This document shows positions 11,091-23,663 of a DNA stretch of 64,000 nt, one piece after another. The notes under the pieces were generated by a model. It worked only from the letters and a program-made list of their open reading frames with translations, had not been told where the DNA came from and made no database searches. Source of the stretch: Primulina eburnea (lineage: Eukaryota; Streptophyta; Magnoliopsida; Lamiales; Gesneriaceae); contig NW_027331510.1 of NCBI RefSeq assembly GCF_022965805.1, positions 1,627,001 to 1,691,000 on the forward strand, in the 5' to 3' direction. The translations under genes and the position numbers were made by a program. Every line of letters begins with the position of its first letter. Positions within the stretch are counted from its first letter, which is position 1.

Positions 11091-11402
11091 GGCATGTTAG
11101 AAGGCTGGATGCCTTTAGGCAAGCCAAGGATAGAGTGTCTGAGTTTTCTGAGGAGATATGACCCCGTTGAGCAGAATGAGTATGTACCTAAGGTTCAGAC
11201 GTATTCGAGCAGCTCAGAGCATGCATCGTCACCCGAGTTTACATGCGAGAAAGAGGTTCAAAGTGTGTCTCAGTGTAGTGCATTTGAAAATTCCGTTGAT
11301 TTACAACACACTTACTTGGGTGGTTTTCAAGATGATGATCCTTTTGGCTCCCAGATGCAGTATAATAATCAATTCTCTACGTTTCAAGACATTTATCCTT
11401 AG
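11091..11402 (+). pseudogene. Unrecognised coding-like fragment, possible last exon
   Basis: An open frame of about 100 codons ends at TAG 11400-11402. Its composition is protein-like: a Ser-rich stretch (SSSSEHASSPEF), then an acidic and aromatic C-terminus ending FQDIYP. No start or upstream exon could be joined with confidence. It may be the terminal exon of a regulatory-type protein or a relic carried into the locus. No family was recognised. Confidence 0.3.
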
Positions 11403-11818
11403 TTCCAATGGCCCTCTCAAATATTTTTATTCTAGAAAAGATTATGGTATATGTTAAGTTGCATAAAACTACGAAAGGAGAAAGGGCAGGACAGGAAAAT
11501 CTCTGTAACTATGCAAAAGGTGATATTTAGTACTAGGAACTAGTAAAAACATTAGCTACTCAAATTTGATTTACTTGGTTGTTGCGATGGTATCATGATA
11601 ACATAGTTTGATGATATATTCGGGCTACAGTCTCTCTTAGACCATAAGAGATGCTCCTTGTATAGCACATATAGTTTGGATATGTAGGTTTCTCATAGTT
11701 TTTACCTTCAATGATATATGAGATACTTTGAGCATTTCTAGATATTCCGAGTTGAGAATTATGATCGCGAAAATGCCGGAATGGTGATAGGAGATCGACC
11801 AGGTTTCGCATAATGTTA
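11403..11818. other. Intergenic sequence, no gene seen
   Basis: Sequence between the coding-like fragment and repeat copy B. It is not shared with the copy A locus as far as this window shows, because an LTR replaces the corresponding left flank there. Confidence 0.4.
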
Positions 11819-12593
11819 TGAAGGGATACCAGATCGGTTAAAACTTCACTCAGCAGATAGGAGATTCTTAAATAGTTTGTACTTTGATACATGTTTGTTT
11901 GTTTGGCATGAAACGTTCTTTCATAGAAGAATGTAGTATTATAAATTCCAATATCCATATGTTTCGTGTAGCTTCTTTTCTTTTAAGATTGTCTTGATAT
12001 TTTAATTGAGTCTTAAAATGTTTTTTGTTTAAACAAGGACATTCGTGAAGTTCTTGAAAATCAAGATAAAATAATTTGCAAGATCAAATTTCTGATTTCA
12101 CCCGACAAATATTTAGAGACTAATAATTATTTGTATGTAGTATGATAATATTACCGACGTTGTACATTTGAGTATTTGCAAAGGTAATTTGTATAATCAC
12201 CATTTTATTTGCATACAAGAAGGATTCCTTATTATATTATTAAAGCATACAATAGCTTCTTCTCTTTTAAGATTCTTCATCTGATTTTGTCACGACAATT
12301 TATTAACCGGCTCAAAGTTTGTCCATCGTCCCTACTAAAATCAATCTTGTTCATTATCCTCGAGGTAATGGAAAAATGATAATTGTGCACTTTCTTCTTA
12401 GAGAATGGACAATGCTTATCCATAAATTAGTATTTAAAATGCCGGAGTTGGTCAGATATTAGATAATAAAAACCACTCGGGATCAAGATAATGAAATAAA
12501 TGGGATTCCATATCATTTTGTTTTAGAAAAATAAATTACATATGTTCATGTATGATTTGGAACGGAAAAACAAAAACAAATTGTATGCATTAA
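11819..12593. repeat. Direct repeat copy B, about 775 bases
   Basis: Partner of 5414-6183, in the same orientation, with roughly 18 differences and small indels seen by eye. It shows the locus without the LTR element, since here GAAGGGATACC continues leftwards into unrelated sequence. Confidence 0.85.
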
Positions 12594-13379
12594 TATACAT
12601 TCAGAGTTTATTCAGTGTACATCTACAAACTCTCCGTCAAGAAGAAACAAAAAACTCTTGTGCTATGAGAAATTCTACACCTTGCAAAATAATAAGACTA
12701 AACAAAATATTTATTCACAATTTCTTATTTTATTTATACAATTTGTGGACCTGAAAAGTCGTTAGCAACTAAAGTCGCATTTTACTTGATGGTGTGTTGA
12801 CACTGGTGGATTGGAGTACAGCGAGGGCCGCTAATAAACGTAAGAACTGAATATACCAACCTGAACAGACACTTGGAGATGTATTGGTTATAGACTTTTA
12901 ATGAATTTTATGGAGTTTAAAAGTCTAGAGATATTCAAACTAGACTTTTATATACTCTATAAAAGTTTAGTGGTATTCAATGTAAACTTTTGTAGAATTT
13001 TAAAAAGTCATGTGATATTCAAACTTGACTTTTAAAAACTCTACAAAAGTCTATATGTATTCAAAATGTCAATAGACTTTTAATGACTCTATGAAATTCT
13101 ATTAAGTACAAGAATTATAGCATAAGGTACAACAATAAAATGTCAACAAAAGTCTTTGATTCAACCTAAAGATTTTGATGTACATTTAATTGAAAAATCT
13201 CTCAAACTCACTTACTCAATACAAACTTTCATTATTTTCTCATCTCTTTATTTTTCCTTTTATTTGTACTTTTTAAAAACATAATTAAAATTTAATATTT
13301 TTATTAATTATTATATAACATTTTATTTTTAATTATTTTCTTTAATTTTAGTTAATATATATCTTAAATTATTGTATAA

Positions 13380-13685
13380 GCAAATTCATACCGATACTAT
13401 ACCAAAATTTTCGGTACACCGAAACAAAAAAACCTTACATTTTAAAAAAATTATAATTTATTGTTTTAAAAATAGTATATATTTTAAAAATTTTGTATAT
13501 TTTTCCGGTATTTCGGTATATACCAAAATTATCAAATTAGATATCGTTATCGTACCGAAAAATTCGGTATTGTTACCGTACCGTACCGAAATTTTCGGTA
13601 TACTTAAAATTCGGTAAATTCAATATTTTTTTGTTACGGTAATCTCGGTATACCGAAAATTCGGTATTTTTCTCACTCCTAACAG
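13380..13685. repeat. Palindrome-rich repeat nested in the Harbinger relic
   Basis: Repeated complementary words TTCGGTATACCGAA and ACCGAAATTTTCGGTA occur throughout, ending ...TTTTTCTCACTCCTAA. This looks like a MITE-like or hAT-like insertion. Superfamily not established. Confidence 0.5.
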
Positions 13686-13693
13686 GGCTTGTA

Positions 13694-13888
13694 TTGGCAT
13701 GTGCTATATTACACAATTTTCTTTGAAAGAAGTGTCAATTTGATGAATTTCAAATTGAACCAGATAATGAAGTTCGATTGTCTTCATCAGCACAAGTTTA
13801 TGAAGGTGACGACTTTGATCAGTTATTTAATACTCAAAAACAACAACGAGCAAATGCTAATGCATGGAGGGATACCACAATGAAATGT
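13694..13888 (+). pseudogene. Harbinger transposase C-terminal fragment
   Basis: The frame reads LACAILHNFL, one TGA, then an acidic stretch ending in QQRANANAWRDT. The (A)CAxLHNFL motif followed by a terminal NAWRD-type motif is typical of the end of plant Harbinger (DDE_Tnp_4) transposases. The catalytic core is missing upstream, where the palindromic repeat sits. Non-functional. Confidence 0.6.
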
Positions 13889-14511
13889 AGAACGATACTG
13901 ATCAAATTGTCAGTAATGATTAGATTTTTTTTTATAAAAGACTACTCATTATTTTGAGTGTTCTTTTAATAAAATTTTATTATGAACTTATAAAAATATT
14001 GTTCATTAATATGTTGAATTGACATAAAAATCAATAAATTGGATAGTTCATTTGTCGTTTTTCACAAATTAAATTGATTTAACTTTTAAGTAAGTAAAAT
14101 CCATTTACATTCATAAATAAAAAATAATTTAAAATTGAAGAGGTTATCTATGTCCAATAATTATTTTTAAAAAATTAATAAAAAATAAATCACAATTATA
14201 AACTACAAAATTCACATAATTCTATGAAAAAGTTTACAAAAGTCTACAAAAATCTTGAAAAAAAGTCTATAAGAGTCTATGAAATTTGTTTTAAAATTCT
14301 ATGAGATTCAATAAAAGTCAATAAAAATCTATCAACTCCACAAAAGTTCATCATTTAAAAAAAGTCATTAAATAAAAAATTTCTGCTGCGGCTCTTCGGA
14401 AGTGGGGAGAGTGTTAGGGAATCCCCTGAATGACTGCCCTAATTCCCCGTAGAATTTTCGTAATTTTAGATGACTCGGTGATTGATTGAAAAGGAAATAT
14501 ATCAGGAAGAA

Positions 14512-17500
14512 ATGAGTGGTCCGATGGGTCCTCCGCCGCCCAGACGCAGCAGTACGGTTCAAAGACGCAATTCATCAACCGTCAGGAAGTCTTCGGCTCC
14601 ACCTTCCGAGAACGGAGCCGCTGATGCTAATGGGTTTCACGCCAAGCCTACTTCCCCTACTCAATCGTAAGTTTCCGTGATTTATTTCATTTGTGTCATA
14701 TTTCTCGTTACTAAAAATTCTTTTCTATATCATATTTAAGAATTAAGTTCAATTTTGGAATTATGGGTCTTCGGAGAAAGAGATTGAATCTTGAAGCTGA
14801 AATATTATGAGTCAGGAACTCGAAGAAGCTGAAATATTCTGGGTTCCTGAAATATTCTGAGTCAGGAACTGCTTGAGGGGTGTTAAGAGGAATTTAGCTT
14901 GTTACGTGGATCCTTTTACTGCCAGTTTGCCACGTTTTTGAAAAATTCAGAAGCAGAAAATTTAAATGTACACGTGGGTTTGGAATCTATGATGCAGATC
15001 ATCTTGGGATCGGCCAGGTGTGTTTTGAGAGTGATATATATGGAAATTAGCATTGTCTTTTGGTAAATAGTTTGTTCCTATGGAGCTCCTTCTGATACCA
15101 AGTTTTGACATAATTATCTATCTATGTTCCATGTCCCACTATGGCCTCATAATGAGTTATGAAGTGACTAATTGGCTTGACAATTTCTACTATGTAGAAA
15201 GCTATGTTTTTGGATTTGGGTCGCTAATGGCCTAAGTTCATACGCTTGTTCAGAGAGTTGACGTGGCAGAAGGGGTGGCAACCTGTGAAAGCTACTATTG
15301 TGTAACTGTCTGTAGTATGGTCTGTGTCGACATTTGCTTCACTATAAAAAGTGGAGTGCTCAATTGGTTTGAGGGGTTCTTCCACAGTTCCACTTAAAAG
15401 GCTAGTCTTTTGGGTTTGGACTTTCTCTTGGACTAATGGCCCAAATCCCAATATTGGTGCTCTTGTTATGGTGGAAAGGGTTTCCACCAGGTAACTGTCG
15501 GTAATGTTACATTTCCCGTATTGGCACTACAACAAAATGTGGAATGACTAATAAGCACGAAGAGATCTCACCTAGAATGGTAGTCGTTGGGAGTTCGGCT
15601 TGTCTCTTGCACTCATATTATGTCATTGTCAATGCAGATTATTTCAGTTTCTCCTTTGGTTTATTTTTAGTATTTTGTTGCTTTAAATTTTTATCCGTGT
15701 ATCATATGGAAGTGAAACATTTCAACCAGCGGATGACCATCTCATTATATTTTTAACGTGGTATTGGTATATTTTTTCCTAGTGTAGTGTATCAAGGCAG
15801 ACAATTTAGGTCCAAATATATAGTGGTTTCCCCCCTCGTTTACTTCTATGTTTGAATGTATATTCTGACTCCATTTTTTATTCAGCTCCCTGTCTATGCA
15901 CTATGCTGACATCATATTTTTCGTTGTATATGTAGCTCTGTTGGGGAAAGGACAGTGAAGAAACTAAGGCTCTCTAAGGCACTTACAATTCCTGAAGGGA
16001 CCACTGTGTCAGATGCATGTAGGAGGATGGCAGCCCAGCGCGTTGATGCTGTCTTGCTAACTGATGCTAATGCTCTGCTTTCAGGAATTGTAACTGATAA
16101 GGTATTATTGTGGGTGTGTAACTGGCTGACAATCCATGATTACAGTAAATGGGTTTGGTTTCAAATTATTGATTTTTCCCTGAAGGAGATGGAAGAAGGT
16201 GCTTTATAAGGTAATGTTTCTGAATAGGCTTATTGCAGTGAACACCTTATCTGTCATGGAACTGATGATCTCCAATTCTAGGAAAACGTAACATATAACA
16301 TCACCGTCAATGAATTTTTATATACTAATTCAGGTTTTGTGTGAATAGGACATTGCAACCAGAGTCATAGCTGAGGAGTTGAGGCCAGAGCAAACAATAA
16401 TTTCGAAAGTGATGACAAGGAACCCAATATTTGTGAATTCAGATTCATTGGCTATTGAGGCTCTTCAGAAGATGGTTCAAGGTTTCTTCTTCTAAGTCTT
16501 CTTTTTCCTTGTTGTAATACTTACTGAACAAGCCTTTTAAAATTGGTTGATTTTAAGAAAGTGAGTTTGAAAAAATCTACATGTTATTGACATCATATGG
16601 ATTTAATACAGTCGAAAGAATTGGCACTTTACAGAAAGATAATGGTGTATTATGGCGGAGCTTATGGTGACAGGGTAAAGTCAACCTTATTCTGTACTTA
16701 GAAAATTGCTACTACTTGTAGATTGATCACCAGATAAGAACAAGCTATTTAAACATGTGGCAATGGTTCTGCTCCTTGAACTTGGGTGGTTGTCTTGCTT
16801 TATGACCTCAAACGTTAATGCTTTATGACCTCAAACGTTAATTGTACATGTGTAATCATTTTTTAAAATATTTTACCTTCCTAGATTATAATTTTCTGCG
16901 AAATGTCGATTATAAGTGTTTATATGCTACAACTTTATTTCCATTTTATCCCAGCAAAATATGCCAAAAAAATTACTCGTAGCGTAATATTCATGAGCTT
17001 AGGTTTTTTGTTTCTGTTAACTTGCTCCATTAATCTCATTTTGAACATGCACCTTTACTTATAAGTACAGTGTTAACTTTTCCTGGTATTCTTTTACCTA
17101 CTATAGGTAAATTCCGGCACCTCCCTGTTGTTGAGAATGGAGAAGTTATAGCTCTTTTAGACATCACAAAATGTCTTTATGATGCCATATCAAGAATGGA
17201 GAAGGCCGCAGAGCAGGGAAGTGCCATTGCAGCAGCAGTTGAAGGAGTTGAACGTCAGTTCAGGAGCAATTTCTCTGGTCAGTTTGTATTTCTGTGGCTG
17301 TTGTGTTAAATAACGGTTCTATAAAAGGGATATTTTCTGTAAAAAAAAAATTACAAGGTTTGTTTGTCAGCTAATTCAATTTCCACTGTAGCTGTTTTTT
17401 TTATTTTGTTGTTCTTCTGTATTTCAGCACCATCAGCTTTTGTAGAAACTCTCAGGGAACGCACGTTCAAGCCTTCTTTATCAGCTATCATTTCCGATAA

Positions 17501-20452
17501 TTCTAGGTACAACGGAACTTGCTAGCCTATTCTTTTAGATGGAAAGTTGTCTTATTGTTTGCATTTAAAAAACTACCATGTAATTGATCACAAATTCAGG
17601 GTTGCAATAATATATCTATCTGATCCTGTTTATGTTGCTGCTAAAATGATGCGTGAGTTACGAGTCAATTCGGTGGTTGTCATGACAGGAAATAAGATTC
17701 AGGGGATATTAACGTATGACTTTTGTCCAGAACATCTTTCTTTTACTTTATTACACACACACACACACATATATAATATGTATATATACGGATATTCATG
17801 TAGTGGAGTCTGAATTGATCTGTGCTTTTTATCCTTGCTCATGGCTATTATTTGGATATTGTTGCATATCAAAGGATATACTCATGCGAGTTGTGGCCCA
17901 AAATCTCTCTCCCGAGTTGACTTTAGTGGAAAAGATTTGGAGCTGTTTCTTTCTTGTTTTAGGCTTTTGTCTGTGCTGTATATTGTGGTTGAGAACACTT
18001 CTGTGTGATAACAGACTAAAAATCGAATGACCTAGTGGACTGTGTTGCCTAACTTTTACTCCACGGTTGTTTGGATGTAGATGTTTCTGCTGACTTATCT
18101 TTTTCCAATGCTACTTCTCTTTGTCTAGGTAATGACACAGAACCCAGAATGTGTAACACTGGAGTCAACAATCCTTGAAGCATTGCACATAATGCATGAC
18201 GGGAAATTTTTACATTTGCCTGTTCTGGAAAAAGGTGATCATATTGTCACCCTTTTCTATTCTAAGCAAAATGATCTGATTTCAAGCTTCGAGTTTTTAA
18301 TACTTTTTATATTTGGGGAGGCCGGCAGACGGAGGTATTGCTGCCTGCATGGATGTTTTGCAGATAACTCAGGCAGCAATTTCTATGGTAAAGTTATTTT
18401 ATGCTTTGAGTGCTGTTTAAGGCCCGTGCACAATATATTGCTTTTTACCTTTTGATATTTTCGTACTTGTGATGAAAACTACGAGTTTTCACCTTCATGT
18501 TTGGTATATTTGTGGAATTTAACGGGGTTCATTATGTTTAGAAACAGTTTATAAACTTTTTATTGCCAACTGTTACTAACTTACTTCATGTCTTCCATTT
18601 CTTAAATGCGATCTTGATTTTTTTAAAGGAATACGATCAGTTGTTGAGTTTTGGTAACTTGAGATGATTCTTCCAATTGTGGAAATAGATGGCCATTTTA
18701 GCACAAGTATTAAGAGTTGATGATTTTATTAACTTGTTTTTAGTTCTTTGAATTTTAATGGCAAATATTTTATGTAAGGCTGTCTATATACTTCTGACAC
18801 TCAATGAGGTTGCATAAATAAGATATTTCTATGCTTTTGTCTGTTTTTTTGTGTTTTTGAAGGACACATTTATTGGATGATAAAAAATGACATTAGTCAG
18901 CTATTCTTTTGTTTGTATTAACTTTTTATGAGAAATTTTTACATCATGAATGACTTCAATCTTGTATTTTTATACTTCTGCCTTTGCTTTAGAGATTCGT
19001 TATGATATAGAAGTACAATTTTTTTTTGTGAAAGTGAGTACATATTCTTTTACTGAGGCTTTTCTTCCGGGTAAAATGTTCTTGAAATATGCTTTTATTT
19101 ATATGAATAAGAATCAGCATTTAATAAAATGGGAACAAAATAGAATTTAATTGAACATGGTAGTGATGATTTTTTCAGAGAGTTTAGAGAATTGAGTAGG
19201 TTAAATATTTCTATGAAGGTTGAAAGTAGCTCTGATGTTGCCAATGATGTAGCAAATACAGTGATGCAAAAGTTCTGGGATTCAGCACTAAATCTAGAGC
19301 CCCCAGATGATTATGATACTCACAGGTTGTCCTTCACCTTTCTATTGAGAACATAATTAATGATCTATAGATATGACTGTTCCCCTTGCATGCTTTGATG
19401 TACAGTGAGATGTCAATGTCCCAATACATGGCATCAGAAGGAACCGAGCACACAAAGGCTACATACCCATCTCTCGGTTTTGGGAGTTCATTTTCTTTCA
19501 AATTTGTGGACCATAAAGGACGTGTGCATCGATTTAATTTTGGTGAGTTAGACTTTATTGCCGGCATAGGTTAGATGAAACTGAACACCTCATGATTCTT
19601 ACTCTGTCATATGATTGTATATCTTTTACTTGGTATTGTATTTATTGTAGTCTATTTCTTGTATAAACCGAAAATTGTTTTTCAAAATCAGTTTTTAAAG
19701 CCGGACTGTTAGTACTACAACAGCAGCATCAAGTGTTGGTGGTGCATTGAGTTTTTGGTTTTGTGAACAAATGAAGCAAGAAAATGAAGAAAAATATATA
19801 TAACATGTCGAGGTTGCTGTGCAGCAAGAACTCGCATTGTTCTCTATGAGAAGGTTGATGTGGTATAAATGTCTAGCTGTTGAATTTTTTTTTATAGTAG
19901 GCAGGGGGCTCGAATTTTTGGTTGCAGTCTTTTTGTTATCAAGTTTAATGAACAAAGTCGTCCCTTTTGATGTTCCATGTTCTGATTCCCTCTCCCATTC
20001 AGGCTTTGAGAATTTATCTGAGCTTGTTTCTGCTGTTATGCAAAGGCTGGGTGCATCAAACGATCGGATTTTCTCTCAACCTTTGGTGAGTTAAAAGAAC
20101 ATTGAAGAATTTTGGTAAATTTTCATGTCAAACCAATTAAGACCTTTTAATTTATTTTCCTAATTCTGTTTAGTATGAAGATGACGAAGGAGATAAAGTC
20201 CTGCTCATGACAGACTCAGATCTTGTCAGTGCTGTTAGCCATGCAAGATCAGTGGGACTAAAGGTGTGAGAATGATTTTTTTAAGGTGCTAGTTGCGAGT
20301 GGAACTATACAATTGGAATACATAAATTTGGTATATATTTGAAGGTGCTAGTTACAACTCACAGCAGATCAAGAAAAGGGCAAAAGAGAAAGGGTGAAAA
20401 AGGTAAAAAGAACAACTTGCAAGCCATCATTTTTGTGTTACTATGTTGGTAA
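14512..20452 (+). CDS. CBSCBSPB: CBS-CBS-CBS-CBS-PB1 protein (CBSCBSPB type); exon 7 splice sites damaged
   Basis: Inferred exons: 14512-14666, 15936-16101, 16349-16481, 17107-17277, 17428-17506, 17600-17713, 17868-17934, 18129-18234, 18329-18387, 19219-19325, 19406-19542, 20003-20085, 20174-20263 and, less surely, 20345-20452, for about 524 residues. After a Pro/Ser-rich N-terminus (MSGPMGPPPPRR) come four CBS motifs (about residues 60-350; for example GKFRHLPVVENGEV and GKFLHLPVLE) and a PB1 domain with an acidic loop (YEDDEGDKVLLMTDSDLVSA). CBS pairs of this family usually bind adenosine ligands; PB1 mediates protein pairing. All junctions are GT-AG and phase-consistent except around exon 7, where the acceptor reads CAT instead of CAG (17866-17867) and the donor reads AT instead of GT (17935-17936). 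Skipping exon 7 shifts the frame. The C-terminus lacks the usual hydrophobic tail, so the last exon is doubtful. Confidence 0.8.
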
Positions 20453-21266
20453 GAAATATCATTGAAAGTCCAGGTGCTCTGGTCTATGTATTAGCTGCTG
20501 CATATCGATGCATTCGAGATGTTTCATCTCATGTTTTAGTTTTTACTACTCACACACGCATGAGCAATACGTCTTGAAGTTAAATTTAAAAATGATTTTG
20601 TATATATCATTATACGTCATGTACGAAGGAACAGGTGCTACATATATTTATTATATCTGTATCGGAACATGACATTAGTCTGTGAAACTAATCTTATTTT
20701 TGAGTTTGAATGGTACCTGCCGGAGTGCTATATTAATAAATACCTTTTACGCTGCTGGCAGGTGACGGAAATGGGCTTGAACCGAAGCTTGTTAAAAACC
20801 TTCTCCGTTATTCTTTTTTTTTTTCGGTTGAATAAAAATGCATTTTGTTGATGTGGACACTTATTAAAATTAAGGCATGTTATTAGTATTTGCTATAGTC
20901 AGATAATGATAGAAAGTACTTTCGGGAAATGAAGCCAACGTGTTTGCAGAAATGATGTAATGAACGAGGCTTTAAATTAAAAACGTTTTTTCTTCAAAAA
21001 AACAAATTTAAAAATGTTTTCAAATTAAAATGGAGTATGTAATAATTTATGAAGCTTCTCTCTATCCTCCAAACTAAAAATGTTCTGGATTATAAATGGA
21101 CATAAGTTTAAATTTCACTACAAATGGAGGATGTAATTTATTATTTATTATTACTGTATAAAAGTACAAGACGCGAGACTATTAGTTTTAAATACCAAAT
21201 GTTCGTTTTGTGCAACTGCTTCTAAAAAAAAGAATTATACCACCACTATTATATTATTAAATCAGT

Positions 21267-21304
<38 letters not shown>

Positions 21305-21700
21305 GATTTATTAAACTTTGATATATGTTTTTAAAAGCCTTTGGCGATGTGTATGATAAGGAGGGCATGCATTAGCATTTGATATCATGAAAGATATGAT
21401 TTGAAGTTGAGGAATAAGTGTCAAATTATTTGCAACAATGAATTAAAAATAATTTGAAATAGAAACTAATTTAAAAATTAGTTTAGGTATATACATATAG
21501 AAATATATTTTGAGAAATATTGAAATTTCATATATTTATGAAATAGATAGAAATATATATTTTATATTATAGTATAGAATATAGTGAATATAGGTATTTC
21601 ATTCGATTTGATATAGATTTTGATAATAATTATTACACACCCAAAACTAGTAAAATTAAAATGTTTGACCATTTAGTCATTTATAATAAGAAAAGAAATA
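20453..21700. other. Intergenic AT-rich sequence with TA microsatellite
   Basis: No gene seen. A TA dinucleotide run lies at about 21268-21300. The word AAGGTGCTAGTT occurs just upstream at 20283 and 20342, so the end of the CBS gene carries a small local duplication. Confidence 0.5.
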
Positions 21701-22420
21701 AATAAATGTCATTAATTAATTATTAATAGTATAATGGAACAGATGAAATACCCCCCACATGCACTAAGACTCGCATTCAGCTGCACCGCCGCCACCCACG
21801 TCAAAAGCCAGCTGTTCTGTTGCATTGGCGTATGTATTGGGAACATTGTGACGTTATTGGTTCTAGTCATATATAGATTGATGGTTATGGGTTCAAGTCT
21901 GGGAAGGCACATACTTAAGTTCATGGGCTTAAGAATTTTATGAGTAATCCATACGACGCCTATGGAAAGCCCGTGAGTGACACCACAGGGTGGGCAAGCC
22001 CACTGGGCCTACGGGCCAAGTCACAAGTGTGTAAAAGTGTGTTTGTGTGTGTGTAGCGTGTGTTTTAGAATAGTTTAGGGAATTGATTTTGCTTAATTAA
22101 AATAAATGACATGCTAATCCAATGCAAATAAAAAGTTAGCTCAATTAATAAATTAGTTAGAAATACTAACTCTACTCACTTTTAAATAAAACTCTTTAAT
22201 TAAAATATAACACACACCATACTAGACTTTAAAAGTTCTAAAATCATAAACTCACAAAATAATTAATTTAGGATTCAAACTACTAACATCTCATAAAATA
22301 CTAATTTTAAAAGTTTTAAACTCTTAAAATTACTAAATAATGGAACAGATGAAATACCCCCCACATGCACTAAGATAAATGTCATTAATTAATTATTAAT
22401 GTATAATGGAACAGATGAAA
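21701..22420. repeat. Tandem duplication signature of about 674 bases
   Basis: The block ATAAATGTCATTAATTAATT through AACAGATGAAA occurs at 21701 and again at 22375. The word following it (ATACCCCCCACATGCACTAA) also recurs at about 21749 and 22355. The interior includes a weak tRNA-like B-box word (GGTTCAAGTC, about 21889) but no convincing SINE. Confidence 0.55.
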
Positions 22421-22423
22421 AAC

Positions 22424-22796
22424 CCGTCGCCGATTCGTTTTCGCGACCGTTTGTACGACAGTTTTCCAAACTGTCACAAAAAGAATCGGCGACGGGTTTT
22501 AAAACCGTCACTAATTTGCGACGATTTTAGTTGCGACAATTTTATAATCCGTTGCCGATTTGGCGACGGTTTTTGAAACCGTCGCTAATGAGCGACAAAC
22601 CGTCGCTAATTTCGCAAAATTCTAACAATTTTAGGTATTTTACCTAAACCATCGCAAATATTTACGTCGATTTTTTAAAAACCGTCGCTAAAAACTTTGT
22701 TTTTTGTTTGTTAATTATTTGATTTTTTGTTACTTCACAATTTACATTTAATGACAAAATAGTAGATTTAAAAGACTTCATTTTTTTATTGTAGTG
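22424..22796. mobile_element. CACTA (En/Spm) transposon end
   Basis: Ends ...TTTATTGTAGTG at 22796, which on the minus strand reads CACTACAATAAA, a CACTA terminus. The adjoining 370 bases are packed with direct and inverted copies of GCGACGGTTT and AAACCGTCGC, as subterminal repeats of this superfamily are. A strong hairpin spans 22424-22500 (CCGTCGCCGATTC against GAATCGGCGACGG). The other end is not found. Confidence 0.6.
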
Positions 22797-23162
22797 AAAT
22801 AATTAATGGAGAACGACTTTACATTGAGTTGTGGTGAAGTAAATTCTTTCTTTACATTCGACACAATTTTAAGGGATCGAGAAATAATTTAAGGAAAATT
22901 AATTAAAATTATGGTTCATTTTTTTACTTTACTAAATATAAATTTCAATTTTTTTTAACTTTTTACCTTATCAAAACTATTTCGTCGAAGTAAAATGTTA
23001 CAGAAAATTAGAAGTGAAGCCCGTGTTTTTTAAATTGTGAAGTAAAAAATAATGTTTCACTTCGTCGGTGTTATTACCGAAGTTGATTGGTATATACTAC
23101 TTCATAATTAATAATCGCCGAGGTAATCAGTGACGAAATAAAAACAAAAAATTCTACTAGTG
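22797..23162. mobile_element. Second CACTA-type fragment
   Basis: Ends TTCTACTAGTG at 23162, which on the minus strand reads CACTAGTAGAATTTTTTG. Upstream are CTTCGTCGGT and ACCGAAG words of subterminal type. It directly abuts the previous CACTA end. No transposase. Confidence 0.5.
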
Positions 23163-23663
23163 TTTGCACTTTGAATCCTGTCTCTTACATCCTCAGCCGT
23201 GAACAATTCGACAATATATCTAGCTTCATAGACAATGTCTGTGACAGTTATATTACAACCCTTTCGAGTTCCCGAATCACCCTCTTCTGTTCTGCCTCTC
23301 CATATCACTGGATAATGTTGGAACATAATTTCAATTAACGGGTTTATATGTTAATAATTATGTATTGATGACTGTCAAATAAAGTTAGCCCATAAAAGTT
23401 ATCTAAACAAGGCTTGGGCTTTAATATATATGGTATAGGGTAAACCTTTGATGTCTAGAGACTAAGTAGACTTTTTTATTTGAATGACGAGCTCAAATAC
23501 AAAATGTAGTCTATAAATAAGAGATCATGGTTTTCATGTTACACACGAAGTCATTCTACACCATATTTTATCAATAGTTAGAAAGCGTATTTAAAAGATT
23601 TTCAACGTAAATCGTGTTGATCTGGAAGGTCAATCAATGCAGATCTGCAAGATTAACAATGAT
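23163..23663. other. Intergenic sequence, no gene seen
   Basis: A minus-strand open stretch of 72 codons (23108-23326) overlaps the CACTA end and carries no recognised motif. The rest is unremarkable. Confidence 0.4.

Larger units (their letters stand above)
12886..14370. mobile_element. Degenerate PIF/Harbinger-type DNA transposon
   Basis: Bounded by subterminal regions rich in AGACTTTTA and AAAAGTCTA words: 12886-13100 on the left and, as inverted matches, 14210-14370 on the right. Between them is a transposase C-terminal remnant (13694-13888), itself interrupted upstream by a palindromic repeat (13380-13685). The right terminus is eroded, so exact ends and the expected 3-base target duplication are not established. 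It lies about 140 bases upstream of the CBS gene start. Confidence 0.5.

Noticed and set aside
21800..22060. SINE with tRNA-type promoter
   Set aside because: A B-box-like word is present, but there is no convincing A box at the right distance, no poly(A) or simple tail, and no target duplication.
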